From contig CM070639.1 in assembly GCA_036346255.1 (NCBI GenBank), forward strand, positions 31,712,165 through 31,776,164: 64,000 nt of DNA, in the 5' to 3' direction. Each line of letters begins with the position of its first letter. Position 1 is the stretch's first letter. The notes under the pieces were generated by a model. That model made no database searches. It was given only the letters and a program-made list of their open reading frames with translations, and was not told where the DNA came from. This DNA is from Ampelocalamus luodianensis. Lineage: Eukaryota; Streptophyta; Magnoliopsida; Poales; Poaceae. The position numbers were made by a program, and so were the translations under genes. Shown piece after piece: positions 24,480 to 36,300 of this stretch.

Positions 24480-25660
24480 CTAACAGAGAGGACGGAAGCC
24501 TTGGTTTGCTAAAGCAACACTAACTCCACCGCAATAGCTTCCTTCATCGATGCAGGTATGGTTTTCCTCATAGTTTTGAGCGAGCCTTTGAGATCTTCCA
24601 GTTGGCCAAAATAGTTCATCTTTTCCACTGGATCTCCTAAGGAAGGCAAGCTTGATCTGATCCCATATCAAAGATCATTTTGTTAAGAGCCAAGATTTTT
24701 CATCAAGGCCAAATACAAGGGCGCCTTTTGGCCACGCTCAAACTCGAGGGTCTTCTCCGCTCGCTCAAGTGCTTGAGTTTTTACGCGGGTGGATAAAATG
24801 AAGTTAACATACTCTTTAAAATTGAAGCCATGGAGTCTTGGTTAAGTCTATGACCGTTACCTTTGATTTTCTTCTCATAAGAATCGAAAACCTCCTTTTG
24901 CACGGTCATCGCATGCTCGATCGACCGGTCTTTACCTTGATTTTCTTCCACGAGTTTTATTATTATGGCTTCCTTAGCCATGATCTATCAAATATGATAG
25001 AAGAGAAGGTTAAGTTATAAGAGAAAACAAGATGATAAAATTTAGGAAGTCAAACTAAAGAGAAATGTTCTTACTTCTCAGATCGAAGTGTTTTTGCTCC
25101 AAAGATTTTATTCGTTGGGTTAGTCGTCTGACCACAACATATTTCTCGACCATGTGCTACAAAAATAAAATCCCTTTCTTTTGATAAGTTTTCAACAAGA
25201 CTTCAAAAGAAAGAGTTGTAAGGATGGTCGTAGAACACTTACCCGAATTGCCATGTCATTGTATTCTAAAAATTGTATCGGACCAATCTCACTTGACGGT
25301 CCGATATCTTCCCCTAGGCCTCATCAAGTTCCTTATCCTCGATAAATCGGGGGGAAAAAGGAAACTTGCTAACCTGAGAGGTATTTCCAGGAGGAGGTGG
25401 AACCTGTTGAGGATCTTTGGAGATGACTATCTCCGGAGAAGGAGTAAGGATTACTAGAGAATCCTGAGTAGATGTTGGAACTGAAACACCTGTTCGGAGG
25501 CTTCTTTTACCACTTCATCCTCAGCAGTCTTAGCTTTAGGAGTGTCCTGATCAGGAACCTCCACGACCACCTCTTCCCCAGGAACCTTTTCTGAAGGGTG
25601 CTCTGCCGGACACGATGGAACACCGTAAGATCATTCAAGATTAGCTTTCTCAGCTTAAGA
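24480..25660 (-). pseudogene. Antisense ORF of the LTR-element remnant, broken
   Basis: On the minus strand there are open stretches of uniform charged, coiled-coil-like composition. One at 24781-24981 reads MAKEAIIIKLVEENQGKDRS and continues with HRLNQDSMASILKSML. Another at 24480-24671 reads DQIKLAFLRRSSGKDELF. Upstream on the minus strand (about 25490-25650) an acidic Val/Pro/Glu-rich segment is readable. Rice retroelements carry similar hypothetical proteins, recognised from memory only. Function is unknown. Frames change between pieces, so the gene is not intact. Confidence 0.4.
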
Positions 25661-26530
25661 GGATGTTTTTCCCTTTTATCATTCTTCTCATAATCTTTAA
25701 GTTACTCATTCGGATCGGATAATGAGAGTGTCGTTTATTTGGATTATTTTTCTATCTGGATGCATGCCCACTAGAAAAATGTCCAAGGTTGACTTAACCT
25801 CATTCCTTATTACAAAGATATGAATAGAATGCGACTTTATTTCATTAAGATCCGAATATTAAAAACAAAATCCTCGTTACATTTCTTCTATAACCTTCTA
25901 AGCAAAAATCTTTTGTGGCTCTTCAAGAATATCTTGATTGATGAAGTTGATTTACGCGAGAAGGAGACTAGAGAAGTACAACCAAGTAAGTGTTGGTTTC
26001 GCACTTTTTCCTTGACATAAACTTCGATCTTGATCAAAGATTATACATCAAAGATGATGAAGGTTTCACTCGATCTTCAAAGGTCATATTCAAATTGACT
26101 TCTAGACCACCTTAAGGTCACTCTCCATGGATCTTGGTCCTAAAATGGTGGTCTAAAAGTCAATTTGTCCCATGATTTTTGTCTTATCTAAAGACATAAA
26201 GGTGTTATGAACTCTGGGATTCTGAATTCTATCTTTGAGAAGGTTTGAGAAGGAAACTTTCTAACACGGCTGAAACTAAGAAAGTAGAATTTTTCCTAAA
26301 TTTTCTCATCAAAGATCTACCTTCCGAGGTTATTTATAGCCTTGATTGTGATAGAATTAAAGAAGAAGATAGAGTAGAAGTCCAACGGACGTAAAAACTC
26401 TTCAATTCCCAAGGCTAAGTTCTCAACTTTAAAGTGAATACAAACCGCTTCAAATGCCTTTGCATTTAATAAGCGTCAGCCCGATACGACTTCATCGGAA
26501 GAAAGGTGTTCACACGACCTATTCATTTAA

Positions 26531-26545
26531 AGTTGGGGGGCTAGC
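26531..26545 (+). other. Polypurine tract before the remnant LTR
   Basis: AGTTGGGGGGCTAGC lies directly before the TGACGAGG start of the LTR. The G run is typical of a PPT. Confidence 0.55.
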
Positions 26546-27230
26546 TGACGAGGATTAAAACCTCTATGTATTATTTTTAATACATAATAGACCATACGTC
26601 TTCATGGTCGTAACCTCGAGGTGCACGACCTCAGGTCGTAGAGATTCCGGAGGTTACATAATGGGTACCACAGTGGGACAAAGGCCTAAGCCAAGCTCCC
26701 ACCAGAGAGCGCTTTCGTAAAGGTATGAACTGATACTTGGAACTGATTCCAAGTATATTCTTTACCGTATGATGAATGGAGCACGTGCATATTCCATACC
26801 ATACGACGTTTCTTATCCAGAAGCACTAACAGATAACCACCATGCGGTTATATGTCTCATAGACATATAACCGCCGAACGGTTGATTCTTTATCAACCGT
26901 CACTTGACTCACTGCACGCAAGCGCTTCACATCGACGTCTTCTCCGAGTAATACCCGACTCTTGAGGGCTATTTAAAGATGGAGCACGGACGGATCAAGG
27001 AGAGGAGAACAAGATAGAGCCATCGACTAAAGCATAAGCCTTAGATTCGTGTTGTAGGTCCGACATTGTATAGGAACAAGCGGTGTTCTCGAGCATACTG
27101 TAAACCCGGTGCATATTAATAAAGAGGTCCCATTATTTCCTAGATTTCCCATGCCACTTTCTCTTTTTCTTTTCATAAGATCGACGTCTTGATCGACACA
27201 ACCCTTCCTCCTTGTTCTACATAATCAACA
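26546..27230 (+). repeat. LTR (3' copy) of the remnant element
   Basis: Starts TGACGAGGATTAAAACC after the PPT and plausibly ends ...TAATCAACA at 27230. It contains a TATA-like CTATTTAAAG at 26969-26978 and an AATAAA polyadenylation-type signal at 27118-27123, in the right order for U3-R-U5. Length is about 685 bp. The right end is an estimate because no second copy is available. Confidence 0.6.
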
Positions 27231-27425
27231 CTAGTCAGTTTACTACTTCAATAGAGTGCGAAGCATGTGGAAGTGCTGGACTCCAATGACTACAAGCAAA
27301 AGGGCACAAAAGGGGATGACCACCACAACCTAGTGAGAAAAATTATTTTCTCTCATCTATGCACAGCCCTACAGTCTATGACTAGTGGGAAATTCCCAAT
27401 CGTCGTGAACTAGAGGGTACACCCC

Positions 27426-27701
27426 ATGGTGACGCTGAAGCAGGTCCTAGAGAACGACTGCACGTTCTTCCTAATGAAGTTCTTGGAGTGCTGGGATGGC
27501 ACAAGTGTGATGCTAGCTACACAGATAGAGCTGGTAAGAACTAATCACCTCCGCAACTTGTAGTAATTATATGTATAGCGTTTGACACCTAACCATTTTC
27601 TCATCTGTATGCAGGAGAAGGGGAACGAGTCCAGGGCCCAGCTGATGTTCTATCTGTTGTTCAACAAGGTCAACAATGTTAAGCCCATCCCGACACATTA
27701 G
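27426..27701 (+). pseudogene. C-terminal exons of a Ulp1-like cysteine protease
   Basis: Exon 27426-27533 and exon 27615-27701 join in frame across a GT-AG intron (GTAAGAAC ... TATGCAG). They read VLENDCTFFLMKFLECWDG, then EKGNESRAQLMFYLLFNKVN and a stop. NDCxFFxMK(F/Y)xExWDG is the catalytic-Cys region of the SUMO-protease-like C48 family as carried by many grass transposons. The His/Asp part expected upstream is not recognisable: in frame upstream there is FPIVVN followed by a stop. MULEs of the Kaonashi type are known to carry ULP-like domains, and the FAR1-type MULE begins about 0.6 kb downstream on the same strand, but this exon pair lies outside its paired arms. Confidence 0.55.
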
Positions 27702-28259
27702 AGAAGTATAAGCCATGCAGCAAGTCAAATTAGTTTTATTTTCTACTCCTAACCATTCCAGTAAACCTTTTGTAACTGGCAGTAAAGTCACTTGCATTTC
27801 TCCAGCAAAACTTATGATTCCTGAAAGAACTTGCGCAATGATGCGAAGGAAACGTTTTTCAGGTATACCACTAATATACTTTTAAACAAAGAAGTAAAAC
27901 GTTATGACACTTACAGTAACCACCAAAAAATAAAATACACAAGCGATTGTATATTACGGCAGTAACGCAGCGTGCCTCTCGAAGTAATGTTACACTCATT
28001 TATGGTAAAAACAATCACTGAATCTACGATATCATTCACTACATCAATAACACGACGTGCTCTTCACAACAAAATCAACATCCCATATTGTACGATCCCA
28101 TCTTTCCCGTTGAAACGGCAGTAAAACATTTTTTAGCACCACGGGTGACGTGCGATCATTTTATTATCAAATTTTCATCACCATTTGCATGTTGGAAGGT
28201 TTTACTGTCAATTTAGAACATCACTGAGCCATTTTACTGCCATTTTGATGCGCGTGTGC

Positions 28260-29769
28260 AGGTTTTACTACCGATATCGAGCGCGAGGGATGGGTGTTGG
28301 CGCGCCACACGTAGCACGAGGGAAGCGTGTGCTAGCGCACTGCGTGAAGCGTGACTCAGGTTCCATTGAGCAACACGTGGTGCACCAGCTCGCACACTTC
28401 TCGCTTGAGATCGGCAGTAAAACACAGGTGCTCACGTTGCGATCGACGATAAAAGTCTCAGTTTTGTCCAATTTGGCAGTAAAAACTCCATATCACACTA
28501 TTAGAGGTGAAATCGATAGTAAAAAAGATCACACGTCACCCACATCGGTAGTAAAAATGATTTGCTACTCCTGAGTAATCGACAATAAAACCTGTAAATC
28601 ACTAGTATGCTCAGATCGAATGGTGGTTGATGGTAAATTTAGTCTCAGAAAACTCTAGTGTGGTGGTAACAAACCTACCGAGAGGCACATGTGGACGCAT
28701 TTTTCCTCCTCTGCACCCCCTCATGTACCCGGCCAAATTTTATTGCCAACTCACCGATTGTTAATTGTCCCCTCAAACATTTACTGTGTGTGACGCCGTT
28801 TACTGTTTATTCAGAGAAATATTACTGTAAGTGTAATGAATTGTTACTGCCCGTGTGTATGTATGTTATTACTGCTCCTATTAAAGTATTTTTACTTGAC
28901 TCCGAAATGAGTTTTACTATACGACAGAACTTCTCGATAGTCCACTCGATTCTCGTTCGTCCTGACAAAAAATCGCTCCCGCATGTCCTCCCGCAACATG
29001 AACAAAAAAAGACGGGCGATCCCATGCATCCCACTAAATGTGCACCCCACATAACCGATCATAAAATCCGGCCAATACCCCCGACCTACGTTCGCCCCGA
29101 TCATTATCGCTTCTCCTTGCCACTGCCAAGCATCCCCTTCTGATGACTCCCTTTCGACGAATCGTAGAGATAATGACAACTGGACGTCCCTCCCCCCTCT
29201 TGCGGGCGCAGAGGAACCCTGCTCGATAGTGTTCATTCTCCATCGCCTGTGTCAATCAGATCTTCCTCTAGCGCATGCAGATTGCCCCCCTCGTTTACTG
29301 CCATGCCCAGCCGAATGACGGGCACCCCGAGTTCCTCTATGCAGACGGCTATGCTGCCAGTAAATGTTGTACCCTTGGTTGTAAGCCCCACAGCAACCAG
29401 GATCCTCTCCTCCATGCCTTGGTCCACATGCCACCTCCCGCTATTTCTTCGAGCGAGATGAGGACACCCGACACCAATCAGGCATACACCAATGTATGTG
29501 TGTTTTACGGGTCTTTGCACGTGTTTTTTACTACCAGTATGACGTTCCATTTCCTAAGTTTACACTCTTCAATAATTCACCATCCTATCTAGTGTCATTT
29601 ACATATCTGCTATTGTATATTATTATGTTAACTAGTATTTTTTTAATGTCGGGACGAGGACGTTCCCTTTACTGAGTTTACACTCTTCAATAATTTACTG
29701 TCTTATCTTATGATGTTCCAGGTCTGCATGAGGATCGATAATCTAGTTGTTGATTACAAGTTCTACTGT
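28260..29769 (+). repeat. Left inverted arm of the MULE
   Basis: It matches the reverse complement of 53077-54415. Good anchor pairs are ATGAGTTTTACTATACGACA (28907) with the reverse complement of 53844-53863, the CCCATGCATCCCACTAAATG block (29020), and CACATGTG..CCCCTC blocks near 28686-28773. The arm reaches into the first recognisable FAR1 exon (TTCTACTGT at 29761). Confidence 0.65.
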
Positions 29770-31310
29770 CAGTACACACGACATGCTGGTTTGGCATTAG
29801 AAATAATAAGAGCAGGAAAATGATCAAGGAGTTATGTTGCACTCTAGAGGCAAAACACAACTTCTACATACCAGAGAAGGAACATGAACGTAGCAAGACC
29901 TCCAAGAGGATTGGGTGCAGAGCATTCATGAAGCTGTAGAAGAGCCCAAAAGATGGCTTTGTATGCATCAAGTGGGTTGTCGCATTCATGCTGTCACACA
30001 AGAACATTGATCCCTCCTTGATGCAGCTCGTCGACAACATGTAGGTCAGTAGGGTACCTCACAACGCTATGATGAACGTTTTGTTAGAGATGCATGAGGG
30101 GTAGCATAACATACCGTTCACCGCACATGACCTAGAAAATAGGTTTTTACTGTGTTCCGTCATGACCTTTACTGTTGTAATCGTGTAGATTTGCCGTCCT
30201 ATCTTTATTTATGTCTTTACAGCTAATATCGTGTCGACTTAATGCTCTCCTCTTAGTATCATTTTAACTGATGGTGTCCATTTACTATTTGTTACCTTCC
30301 ATTCTACTGTCTAACTAAGGAAGGCAGTGAATAAGCACGCTGATCACGCCGACGATGTGAACAAACTAATGGCTTTCTTCAAGGAGTGTCGATTGCAGAA
30401 TGACAAATTCTACTATGACATATAGGTGGATGATGACGGCGTTGTGAAAAACGTCTTCAGCCACGCGAGCTGTTGCGCGAAATATGCCGGACTTCGGAGA
30501 CGTCGTCACGTTTGATACGACCTACAGAACAAACCGGTATGAGATGCCTCTAACTATGTTTGCTGGCTCCAACCACCATCTGCAGAACATCATGTTCGGT
30601 GTCGTGCTACTCCGTGATGAGAAGGCAACATCCATCGAGTGGCTGTTCAGGACATTCCAGATTTGCACGGAGGGCAAGGACCCCATGTGCATGTTAACCG
30701 GTGATTCTCTTACCATTCTAATCTAATTACTTTGTATGTTGCTCATGTTTACTGTCTATCGCATGTGTGTTTACTGTGTTCTCTGTATATGGGCCGAATG
30801 TATTGTCAATTACTATGTATCTATTCAAGTTTTTTTTGCCCAATGTGTTTTATTATATTGCAGATCAAGACCCAGCCATGGCGGTTGCCATATCCGACAT
30901 CTTCCCGACATGCAACACAAGATGTGTAGGTGGCACATGCCGAGGAAGAACACGTAGAACTGAACAAGCTATACCTGAAGCACCGAAAGTGAAGGAGCAT
31001 TTGGTTTCTATCATAAACCATTCTCTTACTCGAGAGAGTTCGAGAATGCGTGGGATGATTTGGTCTCTGACGTCCGGCGGATCAACCTCATACTCGAGAT
31101 CATGCTCACTAACTACGTGGATCATGTCAAAGAGTCGATTCAAAGGAACAATGAATGCATGGACATGCCTGCAGCACGGTCGATGATACTGAGAGTGTGG
31201 AAGAGGCTAGAGCCCTCCTCTGACACTTGGTCGACATGTATCCTGAGTAGCAATAGCCCCAATCTCAACTCACCGCCATGAAGGATCAAGTGGAGGCATT
31301 TCTCCACATA
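29713..31310 (+). pseudogene. FAR1/FHY3-related MULE transposase, broken
   Basis: N-terminal FAR1 DNA-binding traces (DYKFYCQYTRHAGLAL) are at 29725-29810. The catalytic MULE domain reads DFGDVVTFDTTYRTNRYEMP (30484 on) and FGVVLLRDEKATSIEWLFRT. An intron at 30701-30863 (GTGATTC ... TTGCAG) joins MLT to DQDPAMAVAISDIFP in frame, as expected for this family. FDTTY and DQDPAM carry the first two acidic residues of the DDE triad. Further pieces continue to about 31310 (EEFENAWDDL-like and NYVDHVKESIQRNNE). A zinc SWIM domain is not recognised. A stop near 30423 and several frameshifts break it. Confidence 0.7.
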
Positions 31311-31941
31311 TTCCCTGATCCCGTTCCCGTCGAAGCCCACAAGCATGCTTACGAATGCTTGAGGACAGCGATAGGGTCCTACCTTGGCCACAAGGGCCTT
31401 CTTTCTTTTCTTATTAATCATGCAATGTATATAAAACAAGTGATTGGCCATGCTATTTGATCGAATCCCCCTAATATATGTAAAAAGTTTTATCTTTAGT
31501 TGCTACTGTTTTGTATATATAATTTTACTGCTTGATCAAAACAAAAACCTCTTCATGTATGCGCGCTTACAGCTTTGTGCTAACTATTTACCGCTTCATG
31601 TTTGCGCATTTACTGTCTCCTTACCTATTGCATGCGACTCTCGAGCTGGTCATTTACTACTTCTCTAATGTCTATTTTATCACTCCTTATATGATAGTTT
31701 ACTATCCCAAACAAATTGTTGCCATTAACTACACACAAAAGTCCGTTGTTTGTGTTTTTACACTTATTATCACAAAAAGGTGGGAAATCTCGTGTGATAC
31801 ATTTTCTTAATGTCGAATGTGATGTCTAGCGTCTCTGAAGGGAGGTATCGAGGGTCCTTGCCACTAACTACACACAAAAAGTCCATTGTGACATAATGAT
31901 AATTCTTGAAAAATATGCTCAGCAAAATTACTGTGGTATAC

Positions 31942-32170
31942 CACTACTACAAAACAGGCTATAGAAGACGCCTCATCACAGACGGTTATTTTGGAACCGT
32001 CTGTGATGAACTTATCACAGACAGTTCTTAAAAAGAATCATCTGTGATAATCTCAGTCATCACAGACGATTCATTTTAAGAACCGCCTGTGAAGTTTCAT
32101 AGACGGTTTCATTTAAAAACCGTCTGTGATAGTTACATATCACGGTTTGTAATAAGGACCGTCTGTGATA
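31942..32170 (+). repeat. Left terminal and subterminal repeats of the CACTA
   Basis: The 13-bp end CACTACTACAAAA is followed by about five hairpin units built from TCACAGACGGTT and its inverse. In En/Spm-type elements such subterminal repeats bind the element-encoded accessory protein (TNPA-like); for this family that role is inferred. Confidence 0.8.
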
Positions 32171-32179
32171 TCTCGGCAC

Positions 32180-32187
32180 TATAAATA
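32180..32187 (+). promoter_or_regulatory. TATA box of the CACTA transposase gene
   Basis: TATAAATA in CGGCACTATAAATACTTGACC lies directly after the last subterminal hairpin and about 360 bp before the transposase ATG. It is followed by a purine-rich leader and a probable leader intron (GTAACG at about 32407 to AACGTAG at 32537). Confidence 0.6.
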
Positions 32188-32537
32188 CTTGACCGTGACA
32201 GACCCCATGCCCATTCCCATTTGAGTCGCCACCCCGCTGCCTCGTCCCCCACTGTGCCACCTTAGAGAGGAGAAGGAAGGGAAGGAAGGAGGCAAGCAGT
32301 AGAAGGAAAGGAGCAAGCTAAAGAGAGGAGAAAGGGAGGAGAAGGAGATTAGGAAGAAAGGGAGAATCTCACGTGATATTTGGGATTTTCGGCGTGAGCT
32401 CCGAGGGTAACGATCTCTAAACCTTTATATTTGCTCTAGATTAATCACTAATCAATTTTAGTATGTTTGGTCAATAGAAAGAGTAATTATGGTTTATTAA
32501 TATAATTTAACACTAATTTGTTATGTGCGTAACGTAG

Positions 32538-33376
32538 ATGGACCGAAACTGGATGTACGGTGCGAACCGTGTGAGTGAAGAGTACATCAATGGCATTAAC
32601 GCACGGTGTGACTTGGTTGATATGAACATAAGGACCGAGTTAGCACCGAAAGAGTCCGATAAAGGACAAACGTACCTTCCCCCCAGCTTGCTACACTCTG
32701 TCCAAGGCCGAGAGAAATGAACTGTGCCAGAGCTTGCATGGTGTGAATGTTCCGTCAGGTTAATACGCCAGTATTAAGAAACTTGTTTCCACAAAAGATT
32801 TGAAATTAATTGGTATAAAGTTTCATGATTGTCATATGCTGATGACACAAATGCTTCCTATTGCAATTAGGAGTATCTTGCCAAACAAGGTCCGAGTGGC
32901 AATTTTTAGGCTCTGTTATTTCTTTAACTCAATTGCTGAGAAGGTCATCAATCCCAAAGGACTAGATGCTCTACAGGCCGAGGTGGTGACAACTCTATGT
33001 CATCTCGAGATGTATTTTCCTCTGTCATTTTTTGATATCATGGTCCATCTCATTATTCACCTTGTGAAAGAGATAAAGATATGTGGCCCTGTATTCCTAT
33101 GTCATATGTACCTGTTCGAGAGGTACATGAGAATTCTCAAGTCCTACGTATGGAATCGATCTCAACCGGAGGGTAGCATCATCGAAGGTTATGCAACCGA
33201 AGAGTTCATTGAGTTTTGCGTTGACTACATGGCTCAGGTGGAACTGATAGGTGTGCCTCTATCTCGTCATGAGGGGAGACTGGAGGGTCTCGGGACCATC
33301 GGAAGGAAATCAATCACTCCTGATCTGGATATGTATGCTTAAGCCCATTTCACGGTCTTGCAACACATGACCCAAG
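32538..33376 (+). pseudogene. CACTA TNP2-type transposase, N-terminal part, core deleted
   Basis: ATG at 32538 gives MDRNWMYGANRVSEEYINGI, the start of the transposase-associated domain. After only about 20 residues it jumps to RTELAPKESDKGQTYLPP, a segment that in full-length TNP2 proteins follows the large Transposase_21 catalytic domain. That domain, several hundred residues, is therefore missing. From 32800 a DUF4218-like region is open for 180 residues (FHDCHMLMTQMLPIAIRSIL; FFDIMVHLIIHLVKEIK). A stop at 33340 follows, then gypsy-3 interrupts the gene at 33376. Confidence 0.8.
33372..33376. repeat. Target site duplication of gypsy-3, left (CCAAG)
   Basis: CCAAG here is repeated at 46512-46516 on the other side of gypsy-3. 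Dropping one copy and the element restores a continuous transposase frame reading HMTQV-SPYID. Confidence 0.9.
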
Positions 33377-36300
33377 TGTAACAGCCCTAACTTAGGGTTT
33401 GTATTTCAAATGTAAAATTTTGAGGAGAAATAAAAACTTTTGCTGTCTCTTCAAATCATTTGAAAGTTTCTACATTTTTCCCTAGCAATTTCCATTTTCT
33501 AGAATTAAATTCTTGTGAATGGAAATTGTTGGCAGCAAATTCTTAGCCTTCAAACTTGTAATCATCCCCTAGGAATATTTTTCCTGTCATCTTGATCATC
33601 CTATCTACCTCCTGAATTATTTCACAATTTTTAGATTTTGTTTGCTATTTCAAATGGCCAAGTCAACTCTGTTTGAAATCTGGTCAAACTCCTGTACAGC
33701 AGCTTGTGAATTTTCTCTAGAACAATGCAGTGCATAAAAGTTCTGGAAAAATTATACAAGGTTGTTCTCTGTCTCTAGTAGCTACCATAAAAATTTCGAA
33801 ATTTTGGAGCTCAGGAGCTACCTCTAAAATTCCCCAAACCTTCTCTCTTTTAAATCAAAATCTAAAAGTACTGTTCCTCGGCCCGAACCCAACTCGGGCT
33901 CGAGTCCGACCCGCGCCACTTGACTCGGTCGCGTCAACTATCTCGCACCGCGCGAGTCCAATTGATCGTGACCGTCGATGCAAATCGAGCGATCCACGTC
34001 GCGCTGCGTGCAACCGACTCGTCCGAATGCATACATCAATCTCGGCCGTCCATTTCGGATCCAACGGTCGGTGCGTTTCGAATCGAGCCAAACCTCCGGT
34101 TCGCACCGCTTCGTCCGTCGGCTGGCGGTGGACCCTACCGCCGAGTCCACCTCGTCTTCTCCGCACTCACCGGAGTTCGCGTCGCGCGCGCGATGCTTGC
34201 CACGTACCTCGCCGCTGCCACCTATTTGCCCTCGTGTCTGTCCGTGGAGCATCGCCAGAGCTTCATAACCTCACCGCACTCATTCAGTCATCGTTTCCTT
34301 CGCTCTCTCACCTTCTCCGCCCAAATTTTCTCTCGGCCGAGAAGAACTTCGGCGTAGCGCCGCCGTTCGAGCCGCCCTTGAGCAGCCGATCGTCGTGTTC
34401 CTCTCGCCTCGCCGCCCCATTTTGCCTATTCCGGTCCTTGGCGTCCGGTGGATGATCACGAGGGCGGTATCGCTCTCCGCCTCCGCGATCTCGGCCGCGA
34501 GCTTGCTAGCGTTACGGTGAGTCTCAAGCCTCGTTTGGTTCCACTTGATCGCAATGCTCCACTGATGCTCACGGTGGGTTCGTTTCTGTCTTTGGTGCAT
34601 CGTGGAAGCCGTGCGACCGATTTTTCTCCGAGCTCAGTGTTTCGCCGCCGTGGTGATTCCGGCCGTCTCGGACCTCCTTCGTCGCCATCATCTTGTGCTT
34701 ATTGTTCCTGGGATCAAGGCGGAGCTGTGGCGCACCTTCTGGAGTCTTCTCGAAGCCCGTAGCGTCTTCTCCGCGAGCACCGCATCTTCTTCTCCGCCTC
34801 CGTTCGCCGCCAGCATTCCCGTGACTCCGCGCCACCGTCATCGAGTTCGCGAGGTCCTTGCGAACCGAAGGTACCACTCACTCGCCTTGAAACTCATCGT
34901 TTGCTAGATCACTCGCGCGCCGCACCGCGTGCGCTGCTCGCCGGTGAACCGCCGGTGAAGATTAGTTTAACTCTAATCATGTCTTCTTTGAGTCACTGAT
35001 TTGTGGGCCCTCTCTGGTAATCGCATTTAGAAATCCTTTAATCCAGCCCGTTATTTGTTCTCTGAGTCACTGCCATGTGGGTCCATGTTGTCGATTAGGT
35101 TTGTGTAGTTCGGTTATCGTTTTCTCGATGGGAAGCGTATTTCTGCGTGTGAGTGTTTTAGGTTTGCACCTTAGTGAGCCAAGACGTATTCTTTGAATAC
35201 GCCGACGCCACTTTAGGCGGGTCTTGTCCGTCTGGTCAGCAAGGTTACAAGGCCCATTGTCGATGGTGGGGCTTCTTGATGGCGGTAGAAAAAGTATTTA
35301 GTGCTTTAGTATTTTCGTAATATGTTTTACATTTGTAATTGTTAATTCATTTAAACTTAGAAAATGCATAACTAATTCAATTTTTATCCAAATTGCATGA
35401 ATCCAGTCGTTATTTTTCATTTTAAATGTATTATTTACTAAAATTAGTTTCATCCATGTCTCTGTAGTAAAAAAATCTGTTATCTAATAAAATGATGTCT
35501 TATGTATCTTCTAAATTAGAAAATGCATATCTTTTCCAATAATTGTCCAAATTCAATGAACCAGCTTTGTAAAATTTCATTTTCAGTATACTAACTCGTT
35601 AGGATAGGTTTTATACACTGTTTCATTTATGAAAAGTTGTTAAGTAACTAACTAGTGGCATGTTGTGTTTTTAGCTTAGAAAATTCATAGAAAATTATTA
35701 GCATCTTAAAATGATTTGTTCTCTGTTTCTAAATTTTGTTATATCTTGTTTAGGCTGCTGTGTGAATTTTGGCATGAGTTGATGTTGTTGATGCTTGAGT
35801 TTTGTCGGTGTTATTCGTCCTTATTTGCTGTTGTGTTCGATCGTTAGGCTTCGATATTTGCGGCAACCCTGAGGACGATCCTCCGCACCATATTGAGCAA
35901 CAGCAGCAAGGCAAGCAGTTTGATCATGTTTAATCCAGTATTTTAAAAGATTAATATTTTGTTTCAAATTGTATGTATGCATTGCTTAATTTGTGTTATA
36001 TTGATTAGTTAAATCAGTAGTCGCATATCCTGTAGACAAAATATTGATCTCTACTACCGAGCCTAGGTTATTTGTCGTGATTAGAGATCATTGGATGATT
36101 TCTTGTCACTTAGTAGATACGATTTCACTGCTTAGACATGCTTAGTATCGGTAGAACAGGCGGTTATCGACTTTAGTCGGTAACCTTGATCACACAAAAT
36201 TTACTACAACTTTATGTTTCAGCACTTTTGCTATGTTATTTGCAAAATTAAAAATGAAAACAAAAATGATTTAGACTTGGGCACAATGGTAAGGCTGGTG

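Larger units (their letters stand above)
23682..27230 (+). mobile_element. 3' remnant of an LTR retrotransposon, possibly Tat-type
   Basis: A single LTR (26546-27230) preceded by a G-rich PPT follows about 2.9 kb of internal sequence that contains coding traces on the minus strand. No gag or pol is visible and no 5' LTR copy was found in the window. An antisense ORF between pol and the 3' LTR is known for grass Tat-clade elements such as RIRE2 and Grande; that assignment is inference. The left end is cut at the gypsy-2 border. No coding signal was recognised in 23682-24300. Confidence 0.6.

Noticed and set aside
33934..34266. Overlapping Arg-rich ORFs on both strands
   Set aside because: GC-rich LTR segment with CG-rich codons; no conserved frame.
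33730..34455. 241-codon ORF in the gypsy-3 5' LTR
   Set aside because: Arg/Ser-rich text of a GC-rich noncoding region. It is not open in the same frame in the 3' LTR and has a non-coding composition.
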